Below are positions 17,966 through 26,794 of a stretch of DNA of 64,000 bases, in pieces (position 1 is the stretch's first letter; every line of letters starts with the position of its first letter). The notes beneath the pieces were generated by a model. It was given only the letters and a program-made list of their open reading frames with translations. It was not told the origin of the DNA and did no database searches. The translations under genes were made by a program, and so were the position numbers. Source of the DNA: Planctomycetota bacterium (GTDB lineage Bacteria; Planctomycetota; B15-G4; SIAN01); contig JANQQL010000001.1 in assembly GCA_028289345.1 (NCBI GenBank), forward strand, positions 372,001 through 436,000, read 5' to 3'.

Positions 17966-20900
17966 TCAGAACTCCGCGCGAATCTTGATCTCTTGAACCA
18001 CCGGGCGCGGCGAGTCCGGCCCCACGACGCCCTGCTCTCCCTGATCCGCCGCAATGTCGAAGGTGATTCGATAGCGAAGGAACTGGTGTCCATCCGCCAC
18101 ACTGGCCCGAACGCTCCAGTCGGTTTGGGTTTCGGGATCCACCTCTTTCGATCCCGGGACCACGGGTTCGCCTCCCTGAAACTCAACTCTCACTGTCGCG
18201 TTGGCCGGAATGAAATGGGAGCGAGGTTCCAGTCCAGGAAGGAACTGGCCGGGGTTCGTCGGGTCCGATTGTCCAAGAAAGTCGACGCGAATGTCCGAGC
18301 GACCCGCGTTCACCACATTGCCGAAGCCGTCGGTTCTCACGAACCCCTGGTCGTCGGTCCCGGTGAATCGGAACGAGGGATGAGTTCCGCGAGGTGGGCG
18401 CTCCACCACTCGACCCATGTCGTACCAAGACGACACGGCCACGCTCACCGGGGTGAACTCCACGGGGTTTCTGTCGTTGTTCTGATCCACCCAACTCCCG
18501 GACGTCAGCTCCGCTCCGGCATCCACGTCGGCGGTTTGTCCGCGAGGCACTTGGAGCTGGATCAGTCCTCGACCGCCGCCGCCTCCGGATCCACGATTTC
18601 TGGTGTTAAGCTGAGTGCAACTCAACAAGGCTCCTTGCCAGTTCGAAGCGTTCCGGCCGTTGCCGCCGCGGACGTCGATGGAAACCTTGTCTTGAATCTC
18701 GAGATCGGTGGCAGAGCGCAAGATCACACACCCTCCCGATCCGCCTCCTCCGGCTCCGGAGTAATTGCCACACCCCAACTGTTCGCCGCCGCCCCCGTTG
18801 CCTCCTCGACAGTTCAGGGACGCGCCTTCGGCAACCACGATTGGTCCCAAAGACTCCACCACGAACGCCCCGCCGCCGGCTCCTCCAGCCCCACCGCGTG
18901 CATCGACGGAGCTACTCCCCACCGTCGGGTTGGACCCGAAGATGGGATCGCTTCGGCACACCCCGTCATTGTCGGGGTTCGCGTCGCTCTTGCACCAATG
19001 ACCGCAGAAGTAACCGTCCAACGCCGAGCCTCCGGCGCCACCCCCTTGTCCTCCGAAGGCGACTGCTTGCTCGCCGCGGACACCAATGAAGTTGTTTGAC
19101 GCGACTCCGTCGCTGAAAGGCCAGTCTCCCGGTTGACCGCGCAGCAGCACATCCCAGCCGTCTCCGAAATCGGCGGGGCGCCGCAACAGGTAGTTTCCTT
19201 GGCCGTCTGCCAGGACATTCCCCAGCCCGTCTTGCTTGGGAGCCTGGCCCACCCTCAAGTGGGACCCTCCCCCACCACCGGGGGGCCGGTACGAACGTCG
19301 TTCGTCGATGGGAAACGCCAACGAGTGGTGATCGTTCGACAACTCGTTGCAGTCGATTTCGACGTCGGTTCCCCAAAACTTGTCATCGACGATGCGCGAG
19401 ATGCACCAGTCCTTGCCGTCGATGTCTTCTTCCACGAAGAACCCTTCGTCGCACGGAGCGCTGATTCCCTTGAAGCGCTTGCGAACTCGGACATTGGTGT
19501 CGAAGGTGCCGCACTGCCCGCCATGTCCCCCGCTTCTCTGCGCGTTCGAAGGTCCCCAGCCTCGCCCTCCCCGGGACGGAGAAACCAACCCCGACTGGCT
19601 GACAACGTTGCCGCGAAACGCCAAGGGTTGCCCCTCGCCCCCGCGTCCCCCGCCGGCGACTCCGGCGCCCCCGGGCAGGATCGTGACCGCCGAATCGAAG
19701 GCGTCTTCGTCGGTTCCCGCCTGGCCCGAAAGATCGACATCTCCCGCGATGATCACGGACTCGGTCGCGCTGAGGATCAGGGGATTGCTACCACGCACGC
19801 GCAGCGTCACTCCCTTGGGAATCTCGATGCAGGTGAAGGCAAACACGCCTCCCAGAACCTCCGTTCCTGGGGCCGCCTCGGGAGTGGATCCATCAAGCAA
19901 TGGAAAGCTCTGGCGGCTGGTGTCGAGGGTGATCGTGCGAACGCTGCCGTCGGCCGGAGCCAACGGTCGAAACGCACCGAGTTCCCCGTTTCCTTGGAAC
20001 GCAAACCCTGGCTCCAATCGACCGGAGCCCCGCCGATTCCAATCGGCCGGTAGAAAGCCCGGCGCCGCATCCACGGTGTCATCACGGTCACGGCTCTGGA
20101 AGTCTTCGCGCAGCACGTCACGAATGGTGTCCGAAGGCGCGCTTGCCACGGTGAACGTCGATGCCACTCGAGTGGTCACTGCTTGGGAATCCACCCGGTC
20201 CTCGGGGTCTTCGAGGCGGTCATCGTTGCGGCTGACAGGAGTCGCCAAAGCGAGCAGTTGCTCCGGATACTCCAGTGCCAGCCAGTGGCCGAACGGAAGA
20301 ATCCCGCTGGGACGGACCTCCACGGTGCACCCGTCGAGTTCGTTACTCCGCAGGACGGCGGACACCCCCAGCGGCAACCCCAAGGGAAACTCGGCACTCT
20401 TCGCGTCCAGGTCGACGAGTTGGAACCCGGCCAAGTTGCTGGCGTCGGGATTCATCGGGGCATCGAAGTGCAAAACGAACGCGTGAGACGCGGGGAACAG
20501 GCCTTCGGGATCTTCGTAAAGGTGCGGGCCAATTCCAACGGCACCGTCGGGGGGATCCGAATGGGTGAGGCGTGGGGCCTTGGCTGGCAACCCCCGAAAG
20601 TAGTCCACGGTCTTCGTCGTCGTGAGGAACGTGACCAGAACTCCTTGGGGATCCGCCGGGTCCGCGAACGCTTTCAAGAACGCCGGATCGACAGCTTTGA
20701 TGAACGACGGCCAAGTCGAGGGACCCACTCGAATGTTGTAGCTCGTGCCGGGACGGAGACCTGCATCCCCATGGGGAGACGCGGCGGTTGGGGTCTGTCG
20801 GGGAAGGGTCGGAGTGAAACGAACGACATTGGCTTCCACCTCGAATCGCCCGGCAACGGGAAAGCCGGAGGGGTCTCGAATTGAAAGCCGCTCGGCATTG

Positions 20901-21187
20901 ACCTGGGACGGGCGCGGGTTTCCCGAAAAGGTGAACTCCACCTGCTGAACCAAGGGGGCTGCCAGGGGGGGGACTTGGACCGCCGTGGCATTGACACCCT
21001 CGGGATCCGGGAAGGTGATTCCGGTCAGTGTGCCCACGCTGTCGAAGGACCCGGACGAGGAGCCTCCGCCCCCGCCGCATCCAAGCAGCAACCCGAGAAA
21101 GAGAAGGCCCGCCAGGCGCGACGAAACCAGGGGCTGTCGAGCGTTCAGGGATGCCGCCACGGGAGCAAAGAACGCAAAGGGCGCCAT
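17966..21187 (-). CDS. Gly-rich Ig-like surface lipoprotein, array paralogue 1 (promoter-proximal, most divergent)
   Basis: ATG 21187 is chosen because the signal peptide begins shortly after it and ends GLLLGCGGGGGSSSGS, with GGAG upstream; the frame is open further up but looks unlike a signal. At about 1073 residues it is the longest of the five. An extra insertion in the Gly-rich region contains RVRKRFKGISAPCDEGFF and GKDWCISRIVDDKFWG, where the others have a short GSFDSPDENG loop. It keeps the Ig-like regions, FTCIEIPKGVTLRVRGSNP, the cysteine motif YFCGHWCKSDANPDNDGVC, GCGNYSGAGGGGSGG and the C-terminus IKIRAEF. As the first gene, it should be the best expressed of the array. Confidence 0.85.
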   Translation of the reverse strand: MAPFAFFAPVAASLNARQPLVSSRLAGLLFLGLLLGCGGGGGSSSGSFDSVGTLTGITFPDPEGVNATAVQVPPLAAPLVQQVEFTFSGNPRPSQVNAERLSIRDPSGFPVAGRFEVEANVVRFTPTLPRQTPTAASPHGDAGLRPGTSYNIRVGPSTWPSFIKAVDPAFLKAFADPADPQGVLVTFLTTTKTVDYFRGLPAKAPRLTHSDPPDGAVGIGPHLYEDPEGLFPASHAFVLHFDAPMNPDASNLAGFQLVDLDAKSAEFPLGLPLGVSAVLRSNELDGCTVEVRPSGILPFGHWLALEYPEQLLALATPVSRNDDRLEDPEDRVDSQAVTTRVASTFTVASAPSDTIRDVLREDFQSRDRDDTVDAAPGFLPADWNRRGSGRLEPGFAFQGNGELGAFRPLAPADGSVRTITLDTSRQSFPLLDGSTPEAAPGTEVLGGVFAFTCIEIPKGVTLRVRGSNPLILSATESVIIAGDVDLSGQAGTDEDAFDSAVTILPGGAGVAGGGRGGEGQPLAFRGNVVSQSGLVSPSRGGRGWGPSNAQRSGGHGGQCGTFDTNVRVRKRFKGISAPCDEGFFVEEDIDGKDWCISRIVDDKFWGTDVEIDCNELSNDHHSLAFPIDERRSYRPPGGGGGSHLRVGQAPKQDGLGNVLADGQGNYLLRRPADFGDGWDVLLRGQPGDWPFSDGVASNNFIGVRGEQAVAFGGQGGGAGGSALDGYFCGHWCKSDANPDNDGVCRSDPIFGSNPTVGSSSVDARGGAGGAGGGAFVVESLGPIVVAEGASLNCRGGNGGGGEQLGCGNYSGAGGGGSGGCVILRSATDLEIQDKVSIDVRGGNGRNASNWQGALLSCTQLNTRNRGSGGGGGRGLIQLQVPRGQTADVDAGAELTSGSWVDQNNDRNPVEFTPVSVAVSSWYDMGRVVERPPRGTHPSFRFTGTDDQGFVRTDGFGNVVNAGRSDIRVDFLGQSDPTNPGQFLPGLEPRSHFIPANATVRVEFQGGEPVVPGSKEVDPETQTDWSVRASVADGHQFLRYRITFDIAADQGEQGVVGPDSPRPVVQEIKIRAEF

Positions 21188-21463
21188 GCACGATATCTCC
21201 GCCGCACGCCGTTGAGAGGGGCGCGGTGGTTGCGAATCTGGAAGGACGCTTGAGACTGGTACGAGCTGCTGGTTCCCGACCGTCTTTTTTAGCCGGGCGT
21301 CCGAACGGAGGAAACAACGTGGACGGGGAACCTCGGACAGAGGATCCTCTTCCGCACACATGCCGTCGCGCCTGTCAGGCTCAACTCCGGCTTTGCGCCG
21401 GGCCCACCCCAGGATTAGAGCGGATTTCGAACCATCCTTCGTGCACCCGGAATCCGACAATCC
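21188..21463. other. Intergenic region upstream of the lipoprotein array
   Basis: These 276 bases separate the isopropylmalate-dehydrogenase-like stop from the array and should hold the array promoter on the minus strand. No convincing -10/-35 pair, operator or small gene was recognised by eye. Confidence 0.35.
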
Positions 21464-22537
21464 TCAGGTCTTTTGTGACGCGACCTCGCGGACTTCGGCC
21501 ACGACCAGGTCTCCGACCTCGGCCGTCGAGTGCTCGCCAGCTCCGAGGGATCGGATTCGACGGGACTCCAGCAATCGCGCAATGGACTTCTCGAGACAGC
21601 GGGCCGCGTCTTCCTCTCCCAAGTAGGTCAGCATCATTTGGGCGGCGTTGATGGTGGCCAACGGGTTCGCGACTCCCTTGCCGCGGTACTTCGGAGCCGA
21701 CCCGTGAATCGGCTCGAACATCGAAACCTTGCCGGGATGCAGATTGCCGGACGCGGCAATGCCCAAACCACCCTGCACCATTGCTCCGAGGTCGGTGAAG
21801 ATGTCCCCGAAGATGTTCGGCATGACTGCCACATCGAACCAGTCCGGGTTCTTGATCAACCACATGCATGCCGCGTCGATGTACATGTGATCGGTTTCAA
21901 TGTTGGGATACTCGGACGCGACCTTCTCGAACACGCGAGTCCAGATATCCTGAGCACGGATGGCGTTGGCCTTGTCGACCAACGTGACCTTCTTGCGACC
22001 GGTGACCACCGCTTGTTCGAAGGAGTAGCGAATGATCCGCTCCACGCCCTTGCGCGTGTACAACATCGTCGCCATGGCCACTTCGTCGCCGGTGTCCTGC
22101 TTGAAGGTCCCGCCGATCCCGGTGTAGGCATCTTCGGTGTTCTCGCGCATGACCAGCATGTCGACTTGCTCGGGCGTCCGATCTTTCAGCGGACAAAGGT
22201 GCTCGGCATAGAGCTTGATCGGGCGCAAGTTGACGTACAGGTCGAGTTTGAAGCGCAAGCCGGCAATCACTGCTCGCTCGATCAACCCGGTTTCGATGCG
22301 CGGATCGCCGATGGCACCGAGTAACACCGCGTCCATTTGACGGTATTCGTCGTAGGCCGAATCCGGGTGCAGCTCCTTCGTCGCAAGGTAATGATCCGCG
22401 CCCCAGGGATACTTGGTCGTACGCAGACGAAATCCGAAGACTTCGGTCAGAGCCTCCAGGACCTTCAATCCCTCGGCCACGACCTCTTCCCCGATGCCAT
22501 CTCCGGGAATCACCGCAATGCTGTATTCGTTGGACAC
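21464..22537 (-). CDS. leuB: Isocitrate/isopropylmalate dehydrogenase family protein, probably 3-isopropylmalate dehydrogenase
   Basis: This is a member of the NAD(P)-dependent beta-decarboxylating dehydrogenases. It has [13 protein letters not shown] at the N-terminus, the substrate Arg region [35 protein letters not shown], the metal-binding [18 protein letters not shown] and the cofactor loop [19 protein letters not shown]. The 357-residue length from GTG 22537 fits; GTG 22576 would add 13 unrelated residues. The likely reaction is oxidative decarboxylation of 3-isopropylmalate in leucine synthesis, but tartrate/D-malate or isocitrate activity cannot be excluded by eye. It lies 250 bases downstream of the beta-oxidation operon, and no other leu gene is present. 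Confidence 0.75.
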   Translation of the reverse strand: MSNEYSIAVIPGDGIGEEVVAEGLKVLEALTEVFGFRLRTTKYPWGADHYLATKELHPDSAYDEYRQMDAVLLGAIGDPRIETGLIERAVIAGLRFKLDLYVNLRPIKLYAEHLCPLKDRTPEQVDMLVMRENTEDAYTGIGGTFKQDTGDEVAMATMLYTRKGVERIIRYSFEQAVVTGRKKVTLVDKANAIRAQDIWTRVFEKVASEYPNIETDHMYIDAACMWLIKNPDWFDVAVMPNIFGDIFTDLGAMVQGGLGIAASGNLHPGKVSMFEPIHGSAPKYRGKGVANPLATINAAQMMLTYLGEEDAARCLEKSIARLLESRRIRSLGAGEHSTAEVGDLVVAEVREVASQKT

Positions 22538-22789
22538 GGTTGGTTTCTCGATTCTGAAAACGCTTGGCCCCAGCACGCCATGGCACCCGGGGTTTTCGTG
22601 ATCTTGGAATGAAATCGTTGTCGAAAATGATCTTGGGAGAGCAACCCAGTCGTGGTTCCGCGAAGCCGCGAACGCGACACAGTCCCCACAGCAAAGAAGA
22701 ACAGGAAGCGATCGAACAACCGAGGAGTCGCCGCCGCCGGGTTCCCAAGTCTCGGGGCGGAGAGTTCATCGCCCCAAGACCTCGGTGGC

Positions 22790-24013
22790 TCAGTCGGCGC
22801 AGGCTTCGATCATCAGAGCGATGCCTTGACCTCCTCCGATGCACGCGGAGGCAATGCCGTAACGCCCTCCTTTGCGGCGCAACTGATGCATCAGCGTTAA
22901 CACCAGGCGGGTCCCGGTGGCGCCCAAGGGGTGCCCCACAGCAATGGCGCCTCCTTGCACGTTGGCCTTGTCCCGGTTCAAGCCAAGTTCCTTCTCCACC
23001 GCCAAGTACTGAGCCGAGAAGGCTTCGTTGATCTCGAACAAGTCAATCTGATCCAAGGCAACGCCGGCCTTTTTGACCACGTCTTGGATCGCGGGGACAG
23101 GGCCGATCCCCATGATCTCGGGGGGCACACCGGCATAAGACCACTCCACCAGCCGCGCCAAGGGCTTCCAGCCCTCTTTCTCGGCACGCTGTTGGGTGGT
23201 GACCAATAGCATCGCGGCACCATCCACGATCCCACTCGCGTTGCCTGCGGTCACCGTGCCGTCCTTGCCAAACGCCGGTCGTAGCGACGACAGAGCCTCG
23301 GCCGAAGTCTCCGGCTTGATGTGGTCGTCGGTATCCACCACCGTCGTCTTGCCGCGCTTTTCGATCTTGATGGGAACGATCTCATCGGCAAAGGCGCCGG
23401 ACTGCACCGCCGCCGCCCCGAGTTGATGAGAACGCAGCGCGAATTCGTCTTGAGCCTCTCGAGAGATCTCATACTTCTTCGCCAAGTTCTCGGCGGTCTG
23501 GGCCATAAAGAACCCGCAGTACGGGTCCTTCAGGGACGAGAACAGCAAATCTTCGAGTTGAGGCTGACTCCCCAACCGATAGCCCTCCCTCGCACCGCGC
23601 AAAACAAAGGGAGCCTGGGACATGCTTTCCATGCCGCCCGTGGCCACCACCGAGGCTTCCCCCAACTGCAAGAGCTGAGCCCCGCTGATGATCGACTGGA
23701 TCCCCGACCCGCACAGCCGATTGACGGTGAGCGCCGGACAGTCAATGGGAACTCCGGCGTGAAGTGCCACGTGACGAGCACCGTAAATCGAGAACTCGGA
23801 CGTCTGCATCGCATTCCCGACCACCACGTGATCGATCTTTTCCGCAGCCACTCCGGCTCGTTCCATGGCGCCTTGCAGCGCGACCGCACCCAGCTGCATG
23901 GACGTGTGATTCTTCAGCTTGCCGAATCCGGGAGTTCCCGAGTACTCCGCCATCGCGGTCCGGGCACCACCCACGATCACCAGACTGGACTTGTCGGCGG
24001 GTTGGCTAGTCAT
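22790..24013 (-). CDS. Thiolase (acetyl-CoA C-acetyltransferase)
   Basis: A complete 407-residue thiolase: nucleophile Cys101 in NRLCGSGIQSI, NEAFSAQ, the catalytic GHPLGATG histidine, and the second cysteine in SACIGGGQGIA. It cleaves acetoacetyl-CoA or longer 3-ketoacyl-CoA into acetyl-CoA, or condenses in reverse. The start ATG 24013 has AAAGGA upstream. It is the last gene of the operon that begins at meaB, 58 bases after enoyl-CoA hydratase, and a second thiolase lies earlier in the same operon. The division of labour between the two is not visible. Confidence 0.9.
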   Translation of the reverse strand: MTSQPADKSSLVIVGGARTAMAEYSGTPGFGKLKNHTSMQLGAVALQGAMERAGVAAEKIDHVVVGNAMQTSEFSIYGARHVALHAGVPIDCPALTVNRLCGSGIQSIISGAQLLQLGEASVVATGGMESMSQAPFVLRGAREGYRLGSQPQLEDLLFSSLKDPYCGFFMAQTAENLAKKYEISREAQDEFALRSHQLGAAAVQSGAFADEIVPIKIEKRGKTTVVDTDDHIKPETSAEALSSLRPAFGKDGTVTAGNASGIVDGAAMLLVTTQQRAEKEGWKPLARLVEWSYAGVPPEIMGIGPVPAIQDVVKKAGVALDQIDLFEINEAFSAQYLAVEKELGLNRDKANVQGGAIAVGHPLGATGTRLVLTLMHQLRRKGGRYGIASACIGGGQGIALMIEACAD

Positions 24014-24071
24014 GATTCTTTCCTTTGTTGACGATCCGTGACGGACCGGGGACCTTCGCGCGAGTCCCTGT

Positions 24072-24860
24072 TCACTTGCCCTGAAAACTCGCCGGACGCT
24101 TTTCCAAGAACGCCGTCAGGCCTTCCTTGGTGTCGTGAGTGCTGGCGAGGACTCCGAACAGACTGGCTTCCAGGGTCAGCCCCTCGTCCAAGGACAAGTC
24201 GTAACCAGTGTAGGTCGACTCCATGGCAAACCGAACCGCAAGAGGACCGCGGGCCAAGATCTTGTCCACGATTTCTTGGGTCTTGGGCAGAAGTTCCGCC
24301 GGATCGAAGACGTGATTGACGAGGCCGAGTCGGTGGGCTTCCTCGGCCGAAATCGGTTCCCCGCTCAAGATGAGCTCCATCGCACGACCGGTCCCGACCA
24401 AACGGGGAAGTCGCTGGGTCCCGCCGTAGCCGGGAATCAAGCCAAGCTTGACCTCCGGCAAACCGACCATGGCATTGCTCGACGCCGTCCGGAACGTGCA
24501 AGCGAGAGCCAGTTCCAGCCCACCGCCCAGGGCAAACCCGTTGACTGCGGCGATCACCGGCTTTCCCAAGCGCTCGATGCGGGACAACAGCAGTTGCCCC
24601 TTGCGCGCGGTCGCTTTGGCCTGAACCGCATCGAGGGTCGCGAGCTCCTGGATGTCTGCCCCCGCCACGAACGCCTTGTCGCCGGCTCCGGTGAGAATCA
24701 CCGCTCCCACCTCGGCATCCTGCCCGGCTTCGGCAATGACCTGGTCCAGGTCATCCAACAACGCCGCATTCAAGGCATTCAACACCTTGGGCCGGTTCAG
24801 GGTGACCAGCAACGTATCACCACTGCGTTCGACGATCAGATTCTCAAAAGACGCTGCCAC
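24072..24860 (-). CDS. Enoyl-CoA hydratase (crotonase family)
   Basis: A 262-residue crotonase. It has the oxyanion-hole motif AFVAGADI, NGFALGGGLELALAC carrying the first catalytic Glu, and LPEVKLGLIPGYGGTQRL with the second. Both Glu residues are present, so it should hydrate crotonyl-CoA or other enoyl-CoA to the 3-hydroxyacyl-CoA. GTG 24860 is preceded by GGAGG at about eight bases. It stands between the cyclophilin and a thiolase in the C4 acyl-CoA operon. Confidence 0.92.
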   Translation of the reverse strand: MAASFENLIVERSGDTLLVTLNRPKVLNALNAALLDDLDQVIAEAGQDAEVGAVILTGAGDKAFVAGADIQELATLDAVQAKATARKGQLLLSRIERLGKPVIAAVNGFALGGGLELALACTFRTASSNAMVGLPEVKLGLIPGYGGTQRLPRLVGTGRAMELILSGEPISAEEAHRLGLVNHVFDPAELLPKTQEIVDKILARGPLAVRFAMESTYTGYDLSLDEGLTLEASLFGVLASTHDTKEGLTAFLEKRPASFQGK

Positions 24861-24881
24861 GAAGGTTCCTCCTTCCGGGGG

Positions 24882-25787
24882 TTACTCAGCCGAAGCCCGT
24901 GGAACAATGCTCAGGCTTTCGATCACCACTCGCTCGGTCGGTCGAGACGGCACATCGTCGACTCCGCCTTGGGCCCATTCGCGAGGGACTTCTGCCAAGG
25001 CATCGAGCACTTCCTCGCCAGCCACCACTCTGCCGAACGACGCGTAGTTGCCATCGAGCACCTTCTGCCGGTCGAAGCAAAGGAAGAACTGGCAGCTCGC
25101 TGAATTCAGGTCCGCCTCTCGAGCCATCGACAGTGTGCCCCGTTCATGAGGCACGCCACTCGCTTCGAAAGGAATGCGCCGGCCCGAGTTCCCCGTGCCA
25201 TCGCCGTTGGGGCAACCTCCCTGAGCCATGAAGCCGGGAACCACTCGATGGAACGTGAGACCGTCATAGAAGCCATCGGAGGCAAGGCTCACGAAGTTTC
25301 GAACCGTTTGCGGCGCCCGTTCGGGAAAGAACTCAATTCGTAGCTCGCCGAACTCTGTCTTCAGGATTCCTTGCAGCCGCGAGTGGTCTCGCCAAACATC
25401 GACCACCAAGGGCTTTCCCAGGAAGTCTGGCAATTCGAGCACGACCTGTCCTGCCGCCGCCACCGCGGCCGGACACAGCATGGCCAGATCCCAACGCCCC
25501 CGAACCTCCGCCCCCGGCGGCAACCAGAAGCCTCCTTCGACCCCTGGGATGGAAGGGGAGGCAGTCCAAGTGTCTTCCCCTCGTCGCACGACCAGTCCCT
25601 GTCCAAATAGGACCGCCGACGGAAGTTCTTGCTTTTCTTCCCCTGCATTATGAAGTCGATACTCGATCGGTGCGGGGCGTCCTTCGACAAGCGGAGCCTC
25701 GACCACAGTCAAGGTCGCTTCGATGCCAGAGGCGGGGTCGGAACCACACATGACGGCCAACAGAAGTGAGATCCAAGCGCTGATCAT
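24882..25787 (-). CDS. Exported cyclophilin-type peptidyl-prolyl isomerase with N-terminal extension
   Basis: The N-terminal 20 residues look like a signal peptide. About 110 residues of beta-rich sequence follow (APIEYRLHNAGEEKQEL), resembling a small Ig or bulky-substituent domain. A cyclophilin domain comes after it: ERAPQTVRNFVSLASDGFYDGLTFHRVVPGFMAQGG, then GTGNSG, SMAREADLNSASCQFFLC and YASFGRVVAG. The catalytic Arg (FHR), the FMAQGG and the QFF motifs are all present. It begins two bases after the 3-hydroxyacyl-CoA dehydrogenase stop, so it is cotranscribed with cytosolic fatty-acid enzymes although it should act in the periplasm. The reason for this pairing is unclear. Confidence 0.88.
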   Translation of the reverse strand: MISAWISLLLAVMCGSDPASGIEATLTVVEAPLVEGRPAPIEYRLHNAGEEKQELPSAVLFGQGLVVRRGEDTWTASPSIPGVEGGFWLPPGAEVRGRWDLAMLCPAAVAAAGQVVLELPDFLGKPLVVDVWRDHSRLQGILKTEFGELRIEFFPERAPQTVRNFVSLASDGFYDGLTFHRVVPGFMAQGGCPNGDGTGNSGRRIPFEASGVPHERGTLSMAREADLNSASCQFFLCFDRQKVLDGNYASFGRVVAGEEVLDALAEVPREWAQGGVDDVPSRPTERVVIESLSIVPRASAE

Positions 25788-25789
25788 GC

Positions 25790-26659
25790 TCAGGCTCGCT
25801 TGTCACCATCCCAGCGATAGAAACCCTGACCCGACTTGCGTCCGAGCTTGCCATCCTTGACCATCGAGCGCAGCACGGCGGGGGGCTCGAACAACGGGTT
25901 GTCGGGGTAGCGCGCGTGCCAGCCTTCGACAATGAACAAGGTCGTGTCCAACCCCACGTAGTCAAGCAGGGTGATCGGCCCCATCGGGTGCCCGCAACCC
26001 AGAGTCATGCCGGTATCCACGTCTTCGACGGTGGCGTCACCTCGCTCCACCATGCGCACGGCTTCCAAGAGCAGTGGCACAAGGAGTCGATTGACGACGA
26101 AGCCTGGCGTGTCTGGAGCGAGGATGGCGACCTTTCCAACGGCCTTGCCGAAGGCCCGAGCCTCCTCAATGACCTCGGAGCTCACGCCTTCGTGGCGAAT
26201 CACCTCCACGAGTTTCATGAGCGGCACCGGATTGAAAAAATGCAGTCCGACAAAGCGCTCGGGGCGTCCTGAGGCCGTGGCCATCTCCTCGATCGGAAAC
26301 GAAGAAGTGTTGGAGGCGAAGATCGCCTCCGGCTTGCAAATGCCACCGAGGCTGGCGAACAAGGACTTCTTGGCTTCCAGGTTCTCGGTGATGGCTTCAA
26401 TCACCAGATCGCAATCCGCCAAGTCTTCCAACTTCTGGGTTTTGGAGAAACGCGCGAGAGTTTCCTCACATTGCGTGGCAGTCAGCTTTTCCTTGCTGAC
26501 GAGTTTGCGCAACGACCCTTCGATTCTTGCAAAGCCCTTTTCCAGGACCTCCGTGGCGAGCTCACAAACCACCACTTGGGAGCCAGCCGCGGCCGACACC
26601 TGGGCGATTCCGGAGCCCATCAGTCCACACCCCACCACGCCGACCTTCTGAATCGCCAC
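25790..26659 (-). CDS. 3-hydroxybutyryl-CoA / 3-hydroxyacyl-CoA dehydrogenase
   Basis: NAD-binding GVVGCGLMGSGIA is at the N-terminus, then NTSSFPIEEMA, the catalytic HFFNPVPLMKLVE histidine, and the C-terminal GPITLLDYVGLDTT domain. GTG 26659 is chosen because AAGGAG lies just upstream and the Rossmann strand follows at the usual distance; ATG 26683 and 26704 are in-frame alternatives. It would oxidise 3-hydroxybutyryl-CoA to acetoacetyl-CoA, linking the enoyl-CoA hydratase and thiolases of the same operon. A gap of about 135 bases separates it from the upstream thiolase. Confidence 0.9.
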   Translation of the reverse strand: MAIQKVGVVGCGLMGSGIAQVSAAAGSQVVVCELATEVLEKGFARIEGSLRKLVSKEKLTATQCEETLARFSKTQKLEDLADCDLVIEAITENLEAKKSLFASLGGICKPEAIFASNTSSFPIEEMATASGRPERFVGLHFFNPVPLMKLVEVIRHEGVSSEVIEEARAFGKAVGKVAILAPDTPGFVVNRLLVPLLLEAVRMVERGDATVEDVDTGMTLGCGHPMGPITLLDYVGLDTTLFIVEGWHARYPDNPLFEPPAVLRSMVKDGKLGRKSGQGFYRWDGDKRA

Positions 26660-26794
26660 TCGACTCCGCTCCTTCCCAGACATCATTCGACGCCACGAGT
26701 TCACTGCTCGGCGCCTTGCGGGCCACTCGAATTCCCGAGGCGACCGAACAGAGCATTCAACCCCTCGGGGGGCAGCAGCGCAACTCTCGGGGGC

